The notes beneath the pieces were generated by a model. It made no database searches, was not told the origin of the DNA, and saw nothing but the letters and a program-made list of their open reading frames with translations. A stretch of DNA of 64,000 nucleotides from Paratractidigestivibacter sp963630635 (GTDB taxonomy: Bacteria > Actinomycetota > Coriobacteriia > Coriobacteriales > Atopobiaceae), in assembly GCA_963630635.1 (NCBI GenBank), contig CAVGOA010000007.1, positions 1 through 64,000 on the forward strand. The letters run 5' to 3'. The position numbers were made by a program, and so were the translations under genes. Shown piece by piece: positions 35,557-44,410 of the stretch. Positions within the stretch are counted from its first letter, which is position 1, and the number at the start of each line of letters is the position of its first letter.

Positions 35557-37041
35557 ATGTCTGACAAGCAGGTACGCGTTCGTTTTGCGCCTTCCCCCAC
35601 CGGCAAGCTGCACGTGGGCGGCGCTCGCACGGCCATCTTCAACTGGGCCTTTGCCCGCGCCAACGACGGCGTCTTTATCTTGAGGATAGACGACACCGAC
35701 CCTACTCGCTCCACCGAGGAGAACACCCAGATCATCCTTCGCGCCATGCGCTGGCTGGGCCTTGACTGGGACGAGGGCCCCGAGGTCGGCGGCGACTTTG
35801 GCCCCTATGCCCAGACCGAGCGCCTGGACCTTTATCGCGCCGCGGCCCAGCGCCTTTGGGACGAGGGCAAGGCCTACCCCTGCTTCTGCACCGCCGAGAA
35901 GCTCGCGGCCGATCGCGCGGCCGCCCAGGAGCGCAAGGACCCCTTCCAGGGCTACCAGCGCACCTGCCGCGACATCGACCCGGACGAGGCCCGCGCCCGC
36001 ATCGAGGCCGGCGAGCCCTACGTGCTGCGCATCAAGGTCCCGGCCGACCGCGGCGACGTCACCATCCACGACGCGGTCCACGGCGACGTGACCTTCAACG
36101 CCCGCGAGCTGGACGACTTCGTGATCTTTCGCACCGACGGCACCCCCACCTACAACTTTGCCACTGTGGTCGACGATGCCATGATGGGCATCACCCACGT
36201 CATCCGCGGCGACGACCACCTGTCCAACACCCCGCGCCAGGTCATGGTCTACGAGGCACTGGGCGCGCCTGTGCCCGAGTTCGCCCACATCTCAATGATT
36301 CTGGGCGAGGACGGCAAGAAGCTCTCCAAGCGCCACGGCGCCACCAACGTCGAGGAGTACCGCGACGCGGGTTACCTGTCCGATGCCTTCGTCAACTACC
36401 TGGCCCTTCTTGGCTGGTCTCCCGACGGCGAGACGACCATCGTGCCCCGCGCCGAGCTGGCCTCGAAGTTTAGCCTGGACCACGTGTCCAAGAACCCGGC
36501 GACCTTCGACCCCAAGAAGCTCGACTGGATCCAGGCCGAGTACATCCGCTCGATGAGCGACGCCGAGTTTGCCGACCAGGTCATGGTCCCCGAGCTGCAC
36601 GAGGCCGGTCTTATCGCCGGTGACGTGGAGTACGACGAGGCCTGGATCGACGCGCTGGCCGCCATCGTCAAGCCGCGCACCAAGTTCCCGGCCGACGTCG
36701 TGACCGTCTGCGCGCCCGTCTTCGCGACCGCGCAGACCCTTGAGTACGACGAGAAGTCCGTGGCAAAGGGCCTGGCCAAGGAGGGCATGGGCGCGATTTT
36801 GGACGCTGCCCGCGAGGCTCTTCTCGCCGTGGACGAAGATGCGTGGTGCGCCGAGGCCATCGATGCCGCCCTGGAGCCGCTGCCCGAGGCGATGGACCTC
36901 AAGAAGCGCATTGTGTTCCAGGCCGTGCGCGTGGCCGTATGCGGCAACATGGTGTCGCCTCCGCTGGGCGAAACGATGGCCTTGGTGGGCCGCGAGGACT
37001 GCCTGGCCCGCATCGAGCGCGCCCGCGCGATGGCGCTCTAG
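35557..37041 (+). CDS. gltX: Glutamyl-tRNA synthetase
   Basis: Class I synthetase of 494 residues. The HIGH-like motif is HVGGARTAIFNW at about 20, the KMSKS-like motif KKLSKRHG at about 252. The ATG at 35557 follows CAGGAG. The upstream in-frame sequence belongs to no family. Three tRNA-Glu genes and a tRNA-Gln are found at 48 kb. It is monocistronic with a strong terminator, although a cupin follows within 67 bases. Whether it also charges tRNA-Gln cannot be judged. Confidence 0.96.
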   Translation: MSDKQVRVRFAPSPTGKLHVGGARTAIFNWAFARANDGVFILRIDDTDPTRSTEENTQIILRAMRWLGLDWDEGPEVGGDFGPYAQTERLDLYRAAAQRLWDEGKAYPCFCTAEKLAADRAAAQERKDPFQGYQRTCRDIDPDEARARIEAGEPYVLRIKVPADRGDVTIHDAVHGDVTFNARELDDFVIFRTDGTPTYNFATVVDDAMMGITHVIRGDDHLSNTPRQVMVYEALGAPVPEFAHISMILGEDGKKLSKRHGATNVEEYRDAGYLSDAFVNYLALLGWSPDGETTIVPRAELASKFSLDHVSKNPATFDPKKLDWIQAEYIRSMSDAEFADQVMVPELHEAGLIAGDVEYDEAWIDALAAIVKPRTKFPADVVTVCAPVFATAQTLEYDEKSVAKGLAKEGMGAILDAAREALLAVDEDAWCAEAIDAALEPLPEAMDLKKRIVFQAVRVAVCGNMVSPPLGETMALVGREDCLARIERARAMAL

Positions 37042-37061
37042 GGTTTAACTGGTGTTTATTG

Positions 37062-37092
37062 GGACCAGGGGATACGGCCCCTGGTCCTTTTT
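37062..37092 (+). terminator. Terminator of gltX
   Basis: Perfect ten-base stem GGACCAGGGG/CCCCTGGTCC with a six-base loop and five T. The cupin gene starts 16 bases later. Confidence 0.93.
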
Positions 37093-37108
37093 GTGAGAGG
37101 AGAGGTTC

Positions 37109-37450
37109 ATGGTCATCGACTTCAACCACGAGGATTTTGTCGCCATCCCCAACTTCAAGGGCGGCGAGGGCCACTTTGACGCCAAGATGCACGACGACGG
37201 CAAGTGCAAGATCATCTATGGTCGCGTCGAGCCCGGCTGCACGAGCGGCTACCACCTTCACGAGGCCAACGCCGAGATCATCTACGTGGTCAAAGGCTGC
37301 GTGATGTTCAATTACGACGGGGTCGAAGAGGTTGTCGAAGCCGGCAACTCCCACTACTGCCCCGAGGGCCACAGCCACGCCATGAGCAACGCCAGCGAGA
37401 CCGAGCCCTGCGAGGTCTTCTGCGTCGTCCCCGAGCACCACTTGGGGTAA
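37109..37450 (+). CDS. Cupin-domain protein
   Basis: A 113-residue single-domain cupin. Metal-binding motif 1 is GYHLHEANAEIIYVVKG at about 47-63 and motif 2 is HYCPEGHSHAM near 83-93. It could be an isomerase or a metal sensor; nothing in the surroundings decides. RBS GAGAGGAG is strong while the gltX terminator lies directly upstream, so the gene depends on read-through or a promoter hidden in that terminator region. Confidence 0.85.
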   Translation: MVIDFNHEDFVAIPNFKGGEGHFDAKMHDDGKCKIIYGRVEPGCTSGYHLHEANAEIIYVVKGCVMFNYDGVEEVVEAGNSHYCPEGHSHAMSNASETEPCEVFCVVPEHHLG

Positions 37451-37465
37451 AGAGCTTACCTGCGG

Positions 37466-38524
37466 TTAGTCGCCCAGGGTTGACCAGTCGATGAAGAGGT
37501 TATCGCGGAGGTCGGCCTGGACGGCTAGCTGACGAGCTGTTTTTGTGCGACGAGGCATGTTGGCTTTCTTAGCGATGATGTCCAGGACAGAGTCGAAGGA
37601 CTTCGCGTCCTTAAGCTGATCGGCTGTGACGAGGATTACCTCGTAGCCCATGGTCATAAGGGCTGTTGTGCGGTTGGAGTCCGATATACCGGCGGCCTCG
37701 CTGGCATGGACGGAGCGGCCCTGGCACTCGATGATGACTCCGGCGGCATCACCTTCGCCTTCAATCAAGATGTCTGCGTAGCAGCAGTTGTGTGGGTAGA
37801 TTCTTCTTGCTGCGGGCGACAATTGAATGCGGTGGTTGTTCATGATGGGCAGGCCTTCGCCGCCGGCCGCGCGCGGCAGGCCCAGCAGCAGCGAGGCCTG
37901 AACCTCGAGGGGTGAGGCCGTTATGCCTGTCACCCTTTCCGCTGCCCAACGCAGGTCCTTTACGCCGTGGAGGCCTGCCGCGTCATCGCAAAAGGACCTA
38001 AGCTCATCGATTGTCAAAAGCGGCTTGCGGCGCCACAGGTTGGTGCCGTGGCCATCAACGTTCTCTACCCGGCGCCAGCCCTCGTTGGGACGAATGAACC
38101 GCTGGTCAATTGCCTGATCAAGTAAGTTTTCCGCACGCTCACAGGGATTGAAGACGGCGAACTCCCCCACCATCTCGTAGACGGCCATAAGCAAGTCGAG
38201 GCGCGAGACGCTGCGAGCCATCGTAAACAACGTCGCCGCCGGCGAGGTCACCGCAAATCCAAAATCGGTATCAAATATGGATCCAAATGGCAGGTCTCCA
38301 TTAACCGTATGCGTTTGATACAGCTTGGTCAGCCAGTGATTGCCCGCGTTAAAGGTCAACCGATGTATAGGAGTGCCAATCAAATCGGCGACGATGGCCG
38401 ACTTCTTAAGTTTTAGATGGTTTGAGTCCTCAAACGCGTACGGCAAAGGCGGGTACAGCAGAAGGATCTGCGGCGGAACCCTATAAAACCTGAACGCAGA
38501 AGCACCGCAAAGCGTGATATCCAT
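37466..38524 (-). CDS. Unknown protein with C-terminal PD-(D/E)XK/DUF559-like region, paralogue 1
   Basis: A 352-residue protein with no name I recognise. It starts MDITLCGASAFRFYR, has a middle helical segment (SPAATLFTMARSVS...YEMVGEFAVF), a linker RRKPLLTIDELRSF and a C-terminal segment with a spaced acidic set: ASPLEVQ, YADILIE and VIIECQGRSVH. This E-D-ExQ-H pattern is like DUF559/Vsr-type endonuclease folds. The protein at 54527-55522 shares all these blocks. The ATG at 38524 has GGAGTG upstream. A complex palindrome lies 52 bases upstream of the start. Base composition is lower in GC than its neighbours in the first third. Confidence 0.7.
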   Translation of the reverse strand: MDITLCGASAFRFYRVPPQILLLYPPLPYAFEDSNHLKLKKSAIVADLIGTPIHRLTFNAGNHWLTKLYQTHTVNGDLPFGSIFDTDFGFAVTSPAATLFTMARSVSRLDLLMAVYEMVGEFAVFNPCERAENLLDQAIDQRFIRPNEGWRRVENVDGHGTNLWRRKPLLTIDELRSFCDDAAGLHGVKDLRWAAERVTGITASPLEVQASLLLGLPRAAGGEGLPIMNNHRIQLSPAARRIYPHNCCYADILIEGEGDAAGVIIECQGRSVHASEAAGISDSNRTTALMTMGYEVILVTADQLKDAKSFDSVLDIIAKKANMPRRTKTARQLAVQADLRDNLFIDWSTLGD

Positions 38525-38576
38525 TGCACTCCCCACCAAATTGGGCAATCGGGAGCACAAGCATAAAGAGAAAATT

Positions 38577-38700
38577 CGATAATGGGGACCAGTATCGGCC
38601 ACTGGCAAGTAGACGGCGTTTCAAATCAACAAAACCGCAGGTCGCGATTATGAAAACACTCCGTCTACTCGGCAAACGGCGATACTGGTCCCCCATATCG
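38577..38700. repeat. Long imperfect inverted repeat, 40-base arms
   Basis: Left arm 38577-38616 and right arm 38661-38700, 32 of 40 positions paired, including unbroken GGGGACCAGTATCG and AGTAGACGG blocks, with a 44-base loop. It fills most of the 208-base gap between paralogue 1 and the effector-binding protein gene. The outer part resembles the element at 47840. Confidence 0.85.
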
Positions 38701-38732
38701 TAAAAATTGTTTGGAAGGAAGCCTGAAACCAC

Positions 38733-39254
38733 TTACGCCGGCTTCACGATGAACATCAGGTCGAGGACCATCTTGCGGGCGCGGCGAAAACGGCGCCGGC
38801 GGTAGTGATAGAGCTCGACGTCAACAAACCCCAGGTCATCGGCACTTACGTAGCCGCTACTCGGCAGCCAGTCCTCGTAAAACGCACGACGAACCTTGGC
38901 TGCAGCCAGTGCCGCCGAGGCCTGCAGGTGAAACTTCACCGGCACAACGGCAACCAGGGTCCCGGCCGGAACGCGCACGTCCTCCAGGCCCTCCTGGGCC
39001 TTCTTAGCTGCACGGGCCTCGACCTCGTCGCCCATAAAGAACCGGTACGTGCCGTCCTCGGCGGGCGCGAAGGACACCGCCGCAGACACAACGGGCATCA
39101 CGCGCCCGCCGACGCTCTCCTTTACCTGCGCGAACTTGCGCGCAAGCACAGCCCCGTCGTCAAAGGCGGTCTTTTCACTCGTGACAATGGAGCACCCCCT
39201 AAAGACGCGCTCGTCTTCAAGGGGTGCCACAGTGATGTCTAGCTTAGCGGCCAC
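38733..39254 (-). CDS. GyrI-like / AraC effector-binding-domain protein
   Basis: A 173-residue protein made of one small-molecule-binding domain: a central FMGDEVEARA segment and a C-terminal YEDWLPSSGYVSADDLGFVDVELY strand as in BmrR/Rob effector domains. There is no DNA-binding domain, so it may bind or hydrolyse a cyclic or aromatic compound. It starts three bases before pcp ends, so it is downstream in the pcp unit. Confidence 0.75.
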   Translation of the reverse strand: MAAKLDITVAPLEDERVFRGCSIVTSEKTAFDDGAVLARKFAQVKESVGGRVMPVVSAAVSFAPAEDGTYRFFMGDEVEARAAKKAQEGLEDVRVPAGTLVAVVPVKFHLQASAALAAAKVRRAFYEDWLPSSGYVSADDLGFVDVELYHYRRRRFRRARKMVLDLMFIVKPA

Positions 39255-39257
39255 GCT

Positions 39258-39908
39258 CTAGTGCTCGCAACCAGCAGAGGCCGAGACAATATCCTCGCCC
39301 TCGTGGGTAACCATGGCCTCGACCATAAGGGTCAGACCCTCGGTGATGCGCTCAAGGCTCATGGACGGGGTGCCAGCCTTGAGGTTGGCGGCCTGGGAGT
39401 CCAGGTACGGCACGTGAACAAAGCCACCGCGCACGCCGGGGTGGTTGTGGTCCAGGGTATAGAGCAGCGAGTACAGGACCTCGTTGCAGCAGTAGGTGCC
39501 GGCGGTATAAGAGACGCCCGCGGGGATGCCGGCCTGCTGGGCAGCATCGGCCATGGCCTGCACCGGGATGGTGGCAAAGTAAGCGTCGGGGCCGTCGGCC
39601 TCGAGCTTAGTGGCCAAGGGCTGGTTGCCCTCGTTATCGGGAATACGGAAGTTCGCGTAGTTGATGCCCACGAACTCCGGCGTGATCTGGGTGCGGCCGC
39701 CGGCCTGACCCACGCACAGGACCATGTCCGGGTTCTCGGCCTGGATGGCGGCCTCAACGGCGGCGGGACCCTTCTTGTAAACGACAGGAATCTCGACGCT
39801 CACGACGTCAGCGCCGGCAATGGTGGCGGGCAGGCGACGAACGGCCTCGTAGGCGGGGTTGATGGACTCGCCGCCAAAGGGCTGAAAACCAGTGACCAGA
39901 ATCTTCAT
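39258..39908 (-). CDS. pcp: Pyrrolidone-carboxylate peptidase
   Basis: Cysteine peptidase that removes N-terminal pyroglutamate. Starts MKILVTGFQPFGGESINPA at 39908. The catalytic Glu (TPEFVGINYANFRIPDNEG), Cys (GTYCCNEVLY near 142) and His (GGFVHVPYLDSQ near 166) are all present. Length is 216 residues, normal for the family. The DUF969/DUF979 pair next door is the predicted transporter for 5-oxoproline, the product. Confidence 0.95.
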   Translation of the reverse strand: MKILVTGFQPFGGESINPAYEAVRRLPATIAGADVVSVEIPVVYKKGPAAVEAAIQAENPDMVLCVGQAGGRTQITPEFVGINYANFRIPDNEGNQPLATKLEADGPDAYFATIPVQAMADAAQQAGIPAGVSYTAGTYCCNEVLYSLLYTLDHNHPGVRGGFVHVPYLDSQAANLKAGTPSMSLERITEGLTLMVEAMVTHEGEDIVSASAGCEH

Positions 39909-39924
39909 GGCAAACACCTTTCTT

Positions 39925-39965
39925 AAATGAAAAGGCGCCGGACCAGCGATTGGCTCGGCGCCTTT
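39925..39965 (-). terminator. Terminator downstream of the DUF979 gene
   Basis: Perfect ten-base stem AAAGGCGCCG/CGGCGCCTTT followed by TTTTCATTT on the minus strand, which separates the transporter genes from pcp. Confidence 0.85.
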
Positions 39966-40014
39966 ACCAGTAGCTAAAGCGATTCTACCCTCAGCCTAAA
40001 GCAAGATTCAACGC

Positions 40015-40974
40015 TTACAGGCCAAAGAAGATCATGTAGCAGATCTGGACGGCCAGCATGATCAAGGCAACAGGAATCTGCTTCTTGATGACGCCGTACT
40101 CGTCCTTCATGTCCAGGATGGCCACCGGGACGATGTTGAAGTTCGCGGCCATAGGGGTCATGAGGGTGCCGCAGAAGCCGCAGGTCAGAGCCAGCGAACC
40201 AATGATGGTGGGGTCAGCGCCCAGAGCCAGGACAAACGGCGCGCCGATGCCCACGGTCATGACGGTGATGGCGCCGTAGGCGTTGCCCATGATCATGGTG
40301 AACAGGGCCATGCCAATGGCGTAGACGATGATGCCCACGACGGCGTTGCCTTCGGGGATGATGCCCGAGACCAGAGTAGAGATAACGTCACCAACGCCAG
40401 CAGCGGTGAAGACCGAGCCAAGGCCGGCAAGCAGGGTCGGCAGCATGGACAGCGGGCCCACGGTGTCAAGCATGCGGCGGCAATCGCCCAAGAAGACGCG
40501 GGGGTTGTTGTCACGCGAGAAGACCATAAGCAGGATGCCGCCCACAACGACACCAAAGGTCAGGCCAACGAGGGAGCTGATCTTGGTGAAGAGGGCAAAC
40601 ACCAGGGCAAAACCGCCGATGCACAGAGAAGGAACAAAGATCTTCATGCCGATCTTGTTGAAGTTGCCCTCCATCTCGTCGACGGTCGGGGCGCCCTTGG
40701 TGCCCTTGCCCACCTGCTTGATGATGGGCGGGATGCACATGCACACAAGAAGAGCACCGGCAGCCCACTCGGGGATCCACTTGCCAACAACCAGCAGGAT
40801 GCCCAGGATGCACCAGAAAGCGGCGGTACCGGGGCGCTTCTCGTTGGTCTCGTCCTTGGCGTTGATGATACCGGTGTAGAGGCAAACCAGGCCGATGATG
40901 ATGTAGACAACCTCAAGAAGCTTGTTGGACAAGGTCACGTCTGCGCTGGTGAAGTAGGTGATGAAGGCGTCCAT
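40015..40974 (-). CDS. DUF979 membrane protein, predicted 5-oxoproline transporter subunit
   Basis: A 319-residue protein with about nine membrane helices (e.g. LLEVVYIIIGLVCLYTGII, VVGIIVYAIGMALFTMIMGN) and the conserved GNAYGAITVMTVGIGAPFV and GFCGTLMTPMAANFN blocks. The family occurs beside DUF969 and pcp in many bacteria, the basis for the 5-oxoproline role. ATG and the preceding stop share one base (TAATG), so translation is coupled. Confidence 0.85.
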   Translation of the reverse strand: MDAFITYFTSADVTLSNKLLEVVYIIIGLVCLYTGIINAKDETNEKRPGTAAFWCILGILLVVGKWIPEWAAGALLVCMCIPPIIKQVGKGTKGAPTVDEMEGNFNKIGMKIFVPSLCIGGFALVFALFTKISSLVGLTFGVVVGGILLMVFSRDNNPRVFLGDCRRMLDTVGPLSMLPTLLAGLGSVFTAAGVGDVISTLVSGIIPEGNAVVGIIVYAIGMALFTMIMGNAYGAITVMTVGIGAPFVLALGADPTIIGSLALTCGFCGTLMTPMAANFNIVPVAILDMKDEYGVIKKQIPVALIMLAVQICYMIFFGL

Positions 40975-41687
40975 TACTTCTCACCTCCGTTCGCGGCGGC
41001 AGCAGGTGCCGCGTGGTACTTCTTCATGAGCTTCTTGTCCACGACGTTGTAGTAGACGATGGCAACCAGGGTAGAGATGATGGCGACGGGGATCTCGACT
41101 GCAGCGATGTCGATAAGCTCGACGGTGTAGCCAAGGTTAGCCAGCGTGGACTGGACGAGGAGACCGCCGGAGCCGCCGACGAACAGGACCTGGCCAAAGA
41201 ACCAGGTGACGTTCTCCATGCCGGCCGCCATGCCCTTGATCTGCTCGAGCTGCTCCTCGGCGATGGGCTGGCCATCCTCCTCGACGGCAGCCTGGGCCAT
41301 GGGCATGATGACGGGGCGCACGAAGCCGGCGACGCCGCCAAAGCCAACGTTGAAGGCCGCGAAGATAACGCGGAAGACGCCGTAGGCAGCCAGAACCATG
41401 CCAGCGGTTGCGCCCTTGAACTTGGACATCAGCGCGGCCGCAGCCTGCTTAAGGCCGTTTCTCTCCAACGTGCCCGTGATGACGAAGGTCATCACAAAGA
41501 TGAGCATCGAGCGGTTGGAAACAAAGGACTTGCCCATGGTGGACAAGAACGTCACGGGGTCCATGCCCGCGACCAGGGCGGTCGCGACGGCGGCCACCAT
41601 GATGATGAGGATGGAGTCAAGCTTAAGCGCGAAGCCCACCACAACGATGAGAATGCCCAAAAGCTTGAGGAGCTCCATAGGATCCAT
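40974..41687 (-). CDS. DUF969 membrane protein, predicted 5-oxoproline transporter subunit
   Basis: A 237-residue membrane protein with about six helices and the family blocks GFALKLDSILIIMVA, GTLERNGLKQAAAALM and GVAGFVRPVIMPMA. The ATG at 41687 has GAGGAGGG eight bases upstream. It is the first gene of the pair with DUF979. No ATPase or binding protein is encoded nearby, so this is a secondary carrier. Confidence 0.85.
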   Translation of the reverse strand: MDPMELLKLLGILIVVVGFALKLDSILIIMVAAVATALVAGMDPVTFLSTMGKSFVSNRSMLIFVMTFVITGTLERNGLKQAAAALMSKFKGATAGMVLAAYGVFRVIFAAFNVGFGGVAGFVRPVIMPMAQAAVEEDGQPIAEEQLEQIKGMAAGMENVTWFFGQVLFVGGSGGLLVQSTLANLGYTVELIDIAAVEIPVAIISTLVAIVYYNVVDKKLMKKYHAAPAAAANGGEK

Positions 41688-41706
41688 AAGGCCCTCCTCT
41701 ACTTGA

Positions 41707-41735
41707 GATTTACAAGACTTGAGAAGTCTACACAA
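41707..41735 (-). promoter_or_regulatory. Promoter with internal palindrome for the DUF969/DUF979 unit
   Basis: -35 TTGTGT at 41730-41735, -10 TAAATC at 41707-41712, spacer 17 bases. The spacer holds AGACTT-CTC-AAGTCT (41715-41729), a likely operator for an unlinked regulator. The start codon lies 20 bases on. Confidence 0.6.
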
Positions 41736-41865
41736 AAACTCAATGTTTGTCTTTTGGCGAGAAGGGCAACTTTACAAGCGGAAACAAAATCGCAGTTAAA
41801 CGGACTTGTATGTAACCACTATGTTTCGGATTTTACATAAAGTAATTTGATATGAACGCTTGAGA

Positions 41866-43461
41866 TTAGCGACAGCCGCCGCAGGCCGCGCAGGCGCTCG
41901 GCGTGGCCGCAAGACCGCCGCGGGCCGTCTCGCGAAGGCTCGCGGGAAGGGCGTGGCCCACCTCGCTCATGGCGTGGACCACCTCGTCGAAGGGCACCAG
42001 CGACTTCACGCCAGAAAGCGCAAGCTGAGCGCTGGAGAAGGCCGCGGCCACGCCGATGGCGTTTCTCACCTGGCAGGGCACCTCAACAAGGCCTCCCACC
42101 GGGTCGCACACCAGGCCCAACAAGTTCGAGATGGCGATCGAGCTTGCCGTAAGCGCCTGCTCGGGCGTGGCGCCCAGAAGCTGCGCGCAGGCAGCGGCGG
42201 CCATGGCAGCGGCACTTCCCACCTCGGCCTGGCAGCCGCCCTCGGCGCCCGCCACGCAGGCGCCCGTCTGGATGTTGAGGCCAATAGAGGCCGCGCAGTA
42301 GAGGGCCTCCTTCACCGCGTCGTCGCTGGCACCCAGGTGGTCAGCCAGCGCAAGCACGCAGCCGGGCACGACTCCAGAAGAACCCGCCGTGGGGGCGGCC
42401 ACGATGACGCCCATCGCGGCCGAGCGCTCCAGCACCGCCATGGCGCGGGCAACGGCGTCGGTCTGCACGTCTCCCATCAAGGCGGCGGCGTACGTGGCGC
42501 CCGCGTCCTTGACCTGCTTGGCCTCTCCCCCAATGAAGCCGCCCAGCGACTTCTTGGGGTGCGCGATGGGGGCGCTTGTCTCGTCGCGCATGACGGCCAG
42601 CACGCGGTCCATGGCGGCTGCCGCAACGTCTGCGCCCACGAGCATCTCCTCGCGGGTCTGCATCACCTTGCCAATCGACATGCCAAGCTCGGCGCAGGCG
42701 TCTAAGAGCTGCGCTCCGTCGTCAAAGAGCTCCTCGGCCGTGACGCCAGGCGCCACCAGTGCATCAGAGCCAGCCAGCGAGACGAACGTCGCGTAGTCGA
42801 CGTTATCTAGCTTGCGCACGATGGGGAGCACGGTCTCGTCGGGAGCGCCATCGGTCTCGAAGACGGTGTAGGCCTGGCCGCCCTGCTCGGTGCGGTAGGT
42901 GCGGCAGGTGGCGATGTTGACCTTGGCGTAGGCCAGAAGGTTGGCTAGGGCCGCCAGAACGCCGGGGACGTCGCGGTGAGCCACAAAGAGCGTGGCATAG
43001 CGGCCAGTGACCTTGACGCCCACGCCGTTGATGCGGCTCACGCGCACCTTGCCGCCGCCCAGGCTCTCGCCTCGCACGGTGGCGTGGGCGCCCGAGGCCG
43101 TTTGCATGTCGATGTCCACGGTGTTGGGGTGCATCGTGGCGTCGTCTCCGCCAATGGCAAACTCGTAGGCCAGGCCGGCCTTGCTCGCCAGGTCAAAGGC
43201 ATCGCGGATGCCCTCGTCGTCGGTCGACATCCCCAGGATGCCTGCCACCAGGGCGCGATCGGTGCCGTGGCCGTGGTAGGTGTGGGCAAAGCTGTTCCAC
43301 AAGGTAAAGCGCACGCTGGTCACGGGCGCGTCCAAAAGCGAGGCAGCAACGGTGGCGCAGCGAAGGGCGCCTGCCGTGTGGGATGACGAGGGGCCCACCA
43401 TGACGGGTCCTAAGACCTCAAACGCCGAGGTAGTTGCCAGTGTCTGGGGCTTTCCCGCCAT
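41866..43461 (-). CDS. sda: L-serine dehydratase, fused beta and alpha domains, iron-sulfur type
   Basis: Converts L-serine to pyruvate and ammonia. The 531 residues hold the beta domain first (MVGPSSSHTAGALR near 23), an ACT-like domain (about 140-225), then the alpha domain with the [4Fe-4S] cysteines in SGVVPGCVLA, GACVAGAEGGCQAEVG and CDPVGGLVEVPC. The C-terminus ends in the unusual Cys-rich tail SACAACGGCR, which could supply the tail-in-mouth Cys ligand known for this type. Oxygen-sensitive enzyme, fitting an anaerobe. Confidence 0.93.
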   Translation of the reverse strand: MAGKPQTLATTSAFEVLGPVMVGPSSSHTAGALRCATVAASLLDAPVTSVRFTLWNSFAHTYHGHGTDRALVAGILGMSTDDEGIRDAFDLASKAGLAYEFAIGGDDATMHPNTVDIDMQTASGAHATVRGESLGGGKVRVSRINGVGVKVTGRYATLFVAHRDVPGVLAALANLLAYAKVNIATCRTYRTEQGGQAYTVFETDGAPDETVLPIVRKLDNVDYATFVSLAGSDALVAPGVTAEELFDDGAQLLDACAELGMSIGKVMQTREEMLVGADVAAAAMDRVLAVMRDETSAPIAHPKKSLGGFIGGEAKQVKDAGATYAAALMGDVQTDAVARAMAVLERSAAMGVIVAAPTAGSSGVVPGCVLALADHLGASDDAVKEALYCAASIGLNIQTGACVAGAEGGCQAEVGSAAAMAAAACAQLLGATPEQALTASSIAISNLLGLVCDPVGGLVEVPCQVRNAIGVAAAFSSAQLALSGVKSLVPFDEVVHAMSEVGHALPASLRETARGGLAATPSACAACGGCR

Positions 43462-43524
43462 GTCTTGTCTCCTCTCGCGCGGGCCGTGCGGCCCAAATCA
43501 ACTGCAATGCAGGATAACGCAGCC

Positions 43525-43564
43525 GAGAAAAGACATGGCCGCGAAACCACTCGCGGCCATGTCT
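43525..43564 (-). terminator. Terminator downstream of the kinase-like gene
   Basis: Perfect 14-base stem AGACATGGCCGCGA/TCGCGGCCATGTCT with six-base loop and TTTTCTC after it on the minus strand. GCGAGAAG-like sequence extends the stem. Confidence 0.85.
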
Positions 43565-43654
43565 TCTCGCTAAATGTAAAAGGTGCACAAAGGGTCGGGG
43601 GTCAGGCAGGGGCGAACAGCGGGGCTCCGGACGGTCGCCCAAATACTCGTGAGC

Positions 43655-44332
43655 CTAGTCCTCGCTGCACTCGTCCGCCGCAGCTGCAGCCTGCGCCGCC
43701 TTGACGGCCGCGACCTTGCTACGGTAAGCGGCGGCGATGATGTCGACGCAGCCCTGGCGGCCAAAGCGCGCACGGTTGACCACCAGGTCCTTGTTGTCGT
43801 GCAGGCAGCACTTGCCCTTGGAGTAGCGCTTATAGAAGGCCTCACGGCCCTTCTGCATCTTCTTGACCAGCTTCTTGGCCTTCTTCTGATCCCAGCCGCG
43901 CTTGCGCTGGACGATCTCTACGCGGGCCTCCAACGGGGCCGTTACCAGCACGGCGATCTGGTTTGGGTTGTCGCGCAGCACGTAATCGGCCAGGCGACCC
44001 TCGATGATGCAGGTCTTGGTGCCCAGGTCAAGGATGGTGTCGGCAACGTGGGCAAAGAGCTTGTCGGCGGCAGAGCGCGCGTCCACGCGATCGGGCAAGA
44101 AGGCGTAGAGCTCGGCCGCGCACCTCTCGTCGTATGCCGCGGCGTCGGCCACAGAAGAGCCGGCACGCTCGGAGGCCCTTACCAGGACCTCGTTGTCGTA
44201 AAACGGGATGCCCAGCTCAAGCGAGAGCATCTTGCCGATCTCGTGGCCCTCGGCGCCAAAGTCGCGGGCGATGGTAATGACCACGGGGTAGTTCTCGACA
44301 TCGGCAGAAACGGCGTCAGAATCGATGGTCAT
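43655..44332 (-). CDS. Cytidylate-kinase-like protein (Cmk-like family)
   Basis: A 225-residue protein of the cytidylate kinase-like family, distinct from Cmk itself. The P-loop is rewritten as TIARDFGAEGHEIGKML near 20-36, where Cmk has GPAGSGKST; the LID region RKRGWDQKKAKKLVKK is present. Such proteins occur in Firmicutes and Coriobacteriia with unknown substrate. The C-terminus is Ala-rich. RBS GGAGAA precedes the ATG at 44332. It follows the permeases by 78 bases. Confidence 0.75.
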   Translation of the reverse strand: MTIDSDAVSADVENYPVVITIARDFGAEGHEIGKMLSLELGIPFYDNEVLVRASERAGSSVADAAAYDERCAAELYAFLPDRVDARSAADKLFAHVADTILDLGTKTCIIEGRLADYVLRDNPNQIAVLVTAPLEARVEIVQRKRGWDQKKAKKLVKKMQKGREAFYKRYSKGKCCLHDNKDLVVNRARFGRQGCVDIIAAAYRSKVAAVKAAQAAAAADECSED

Positions 44333-44410
44333 GGGGTTCTCCTTAGCTAAAGGGCGCCCAGGCCCTGCCTTGCGGGGAAGAGGTCGCAAGGCGGGGTCGG
44401 ACATGTTGCT

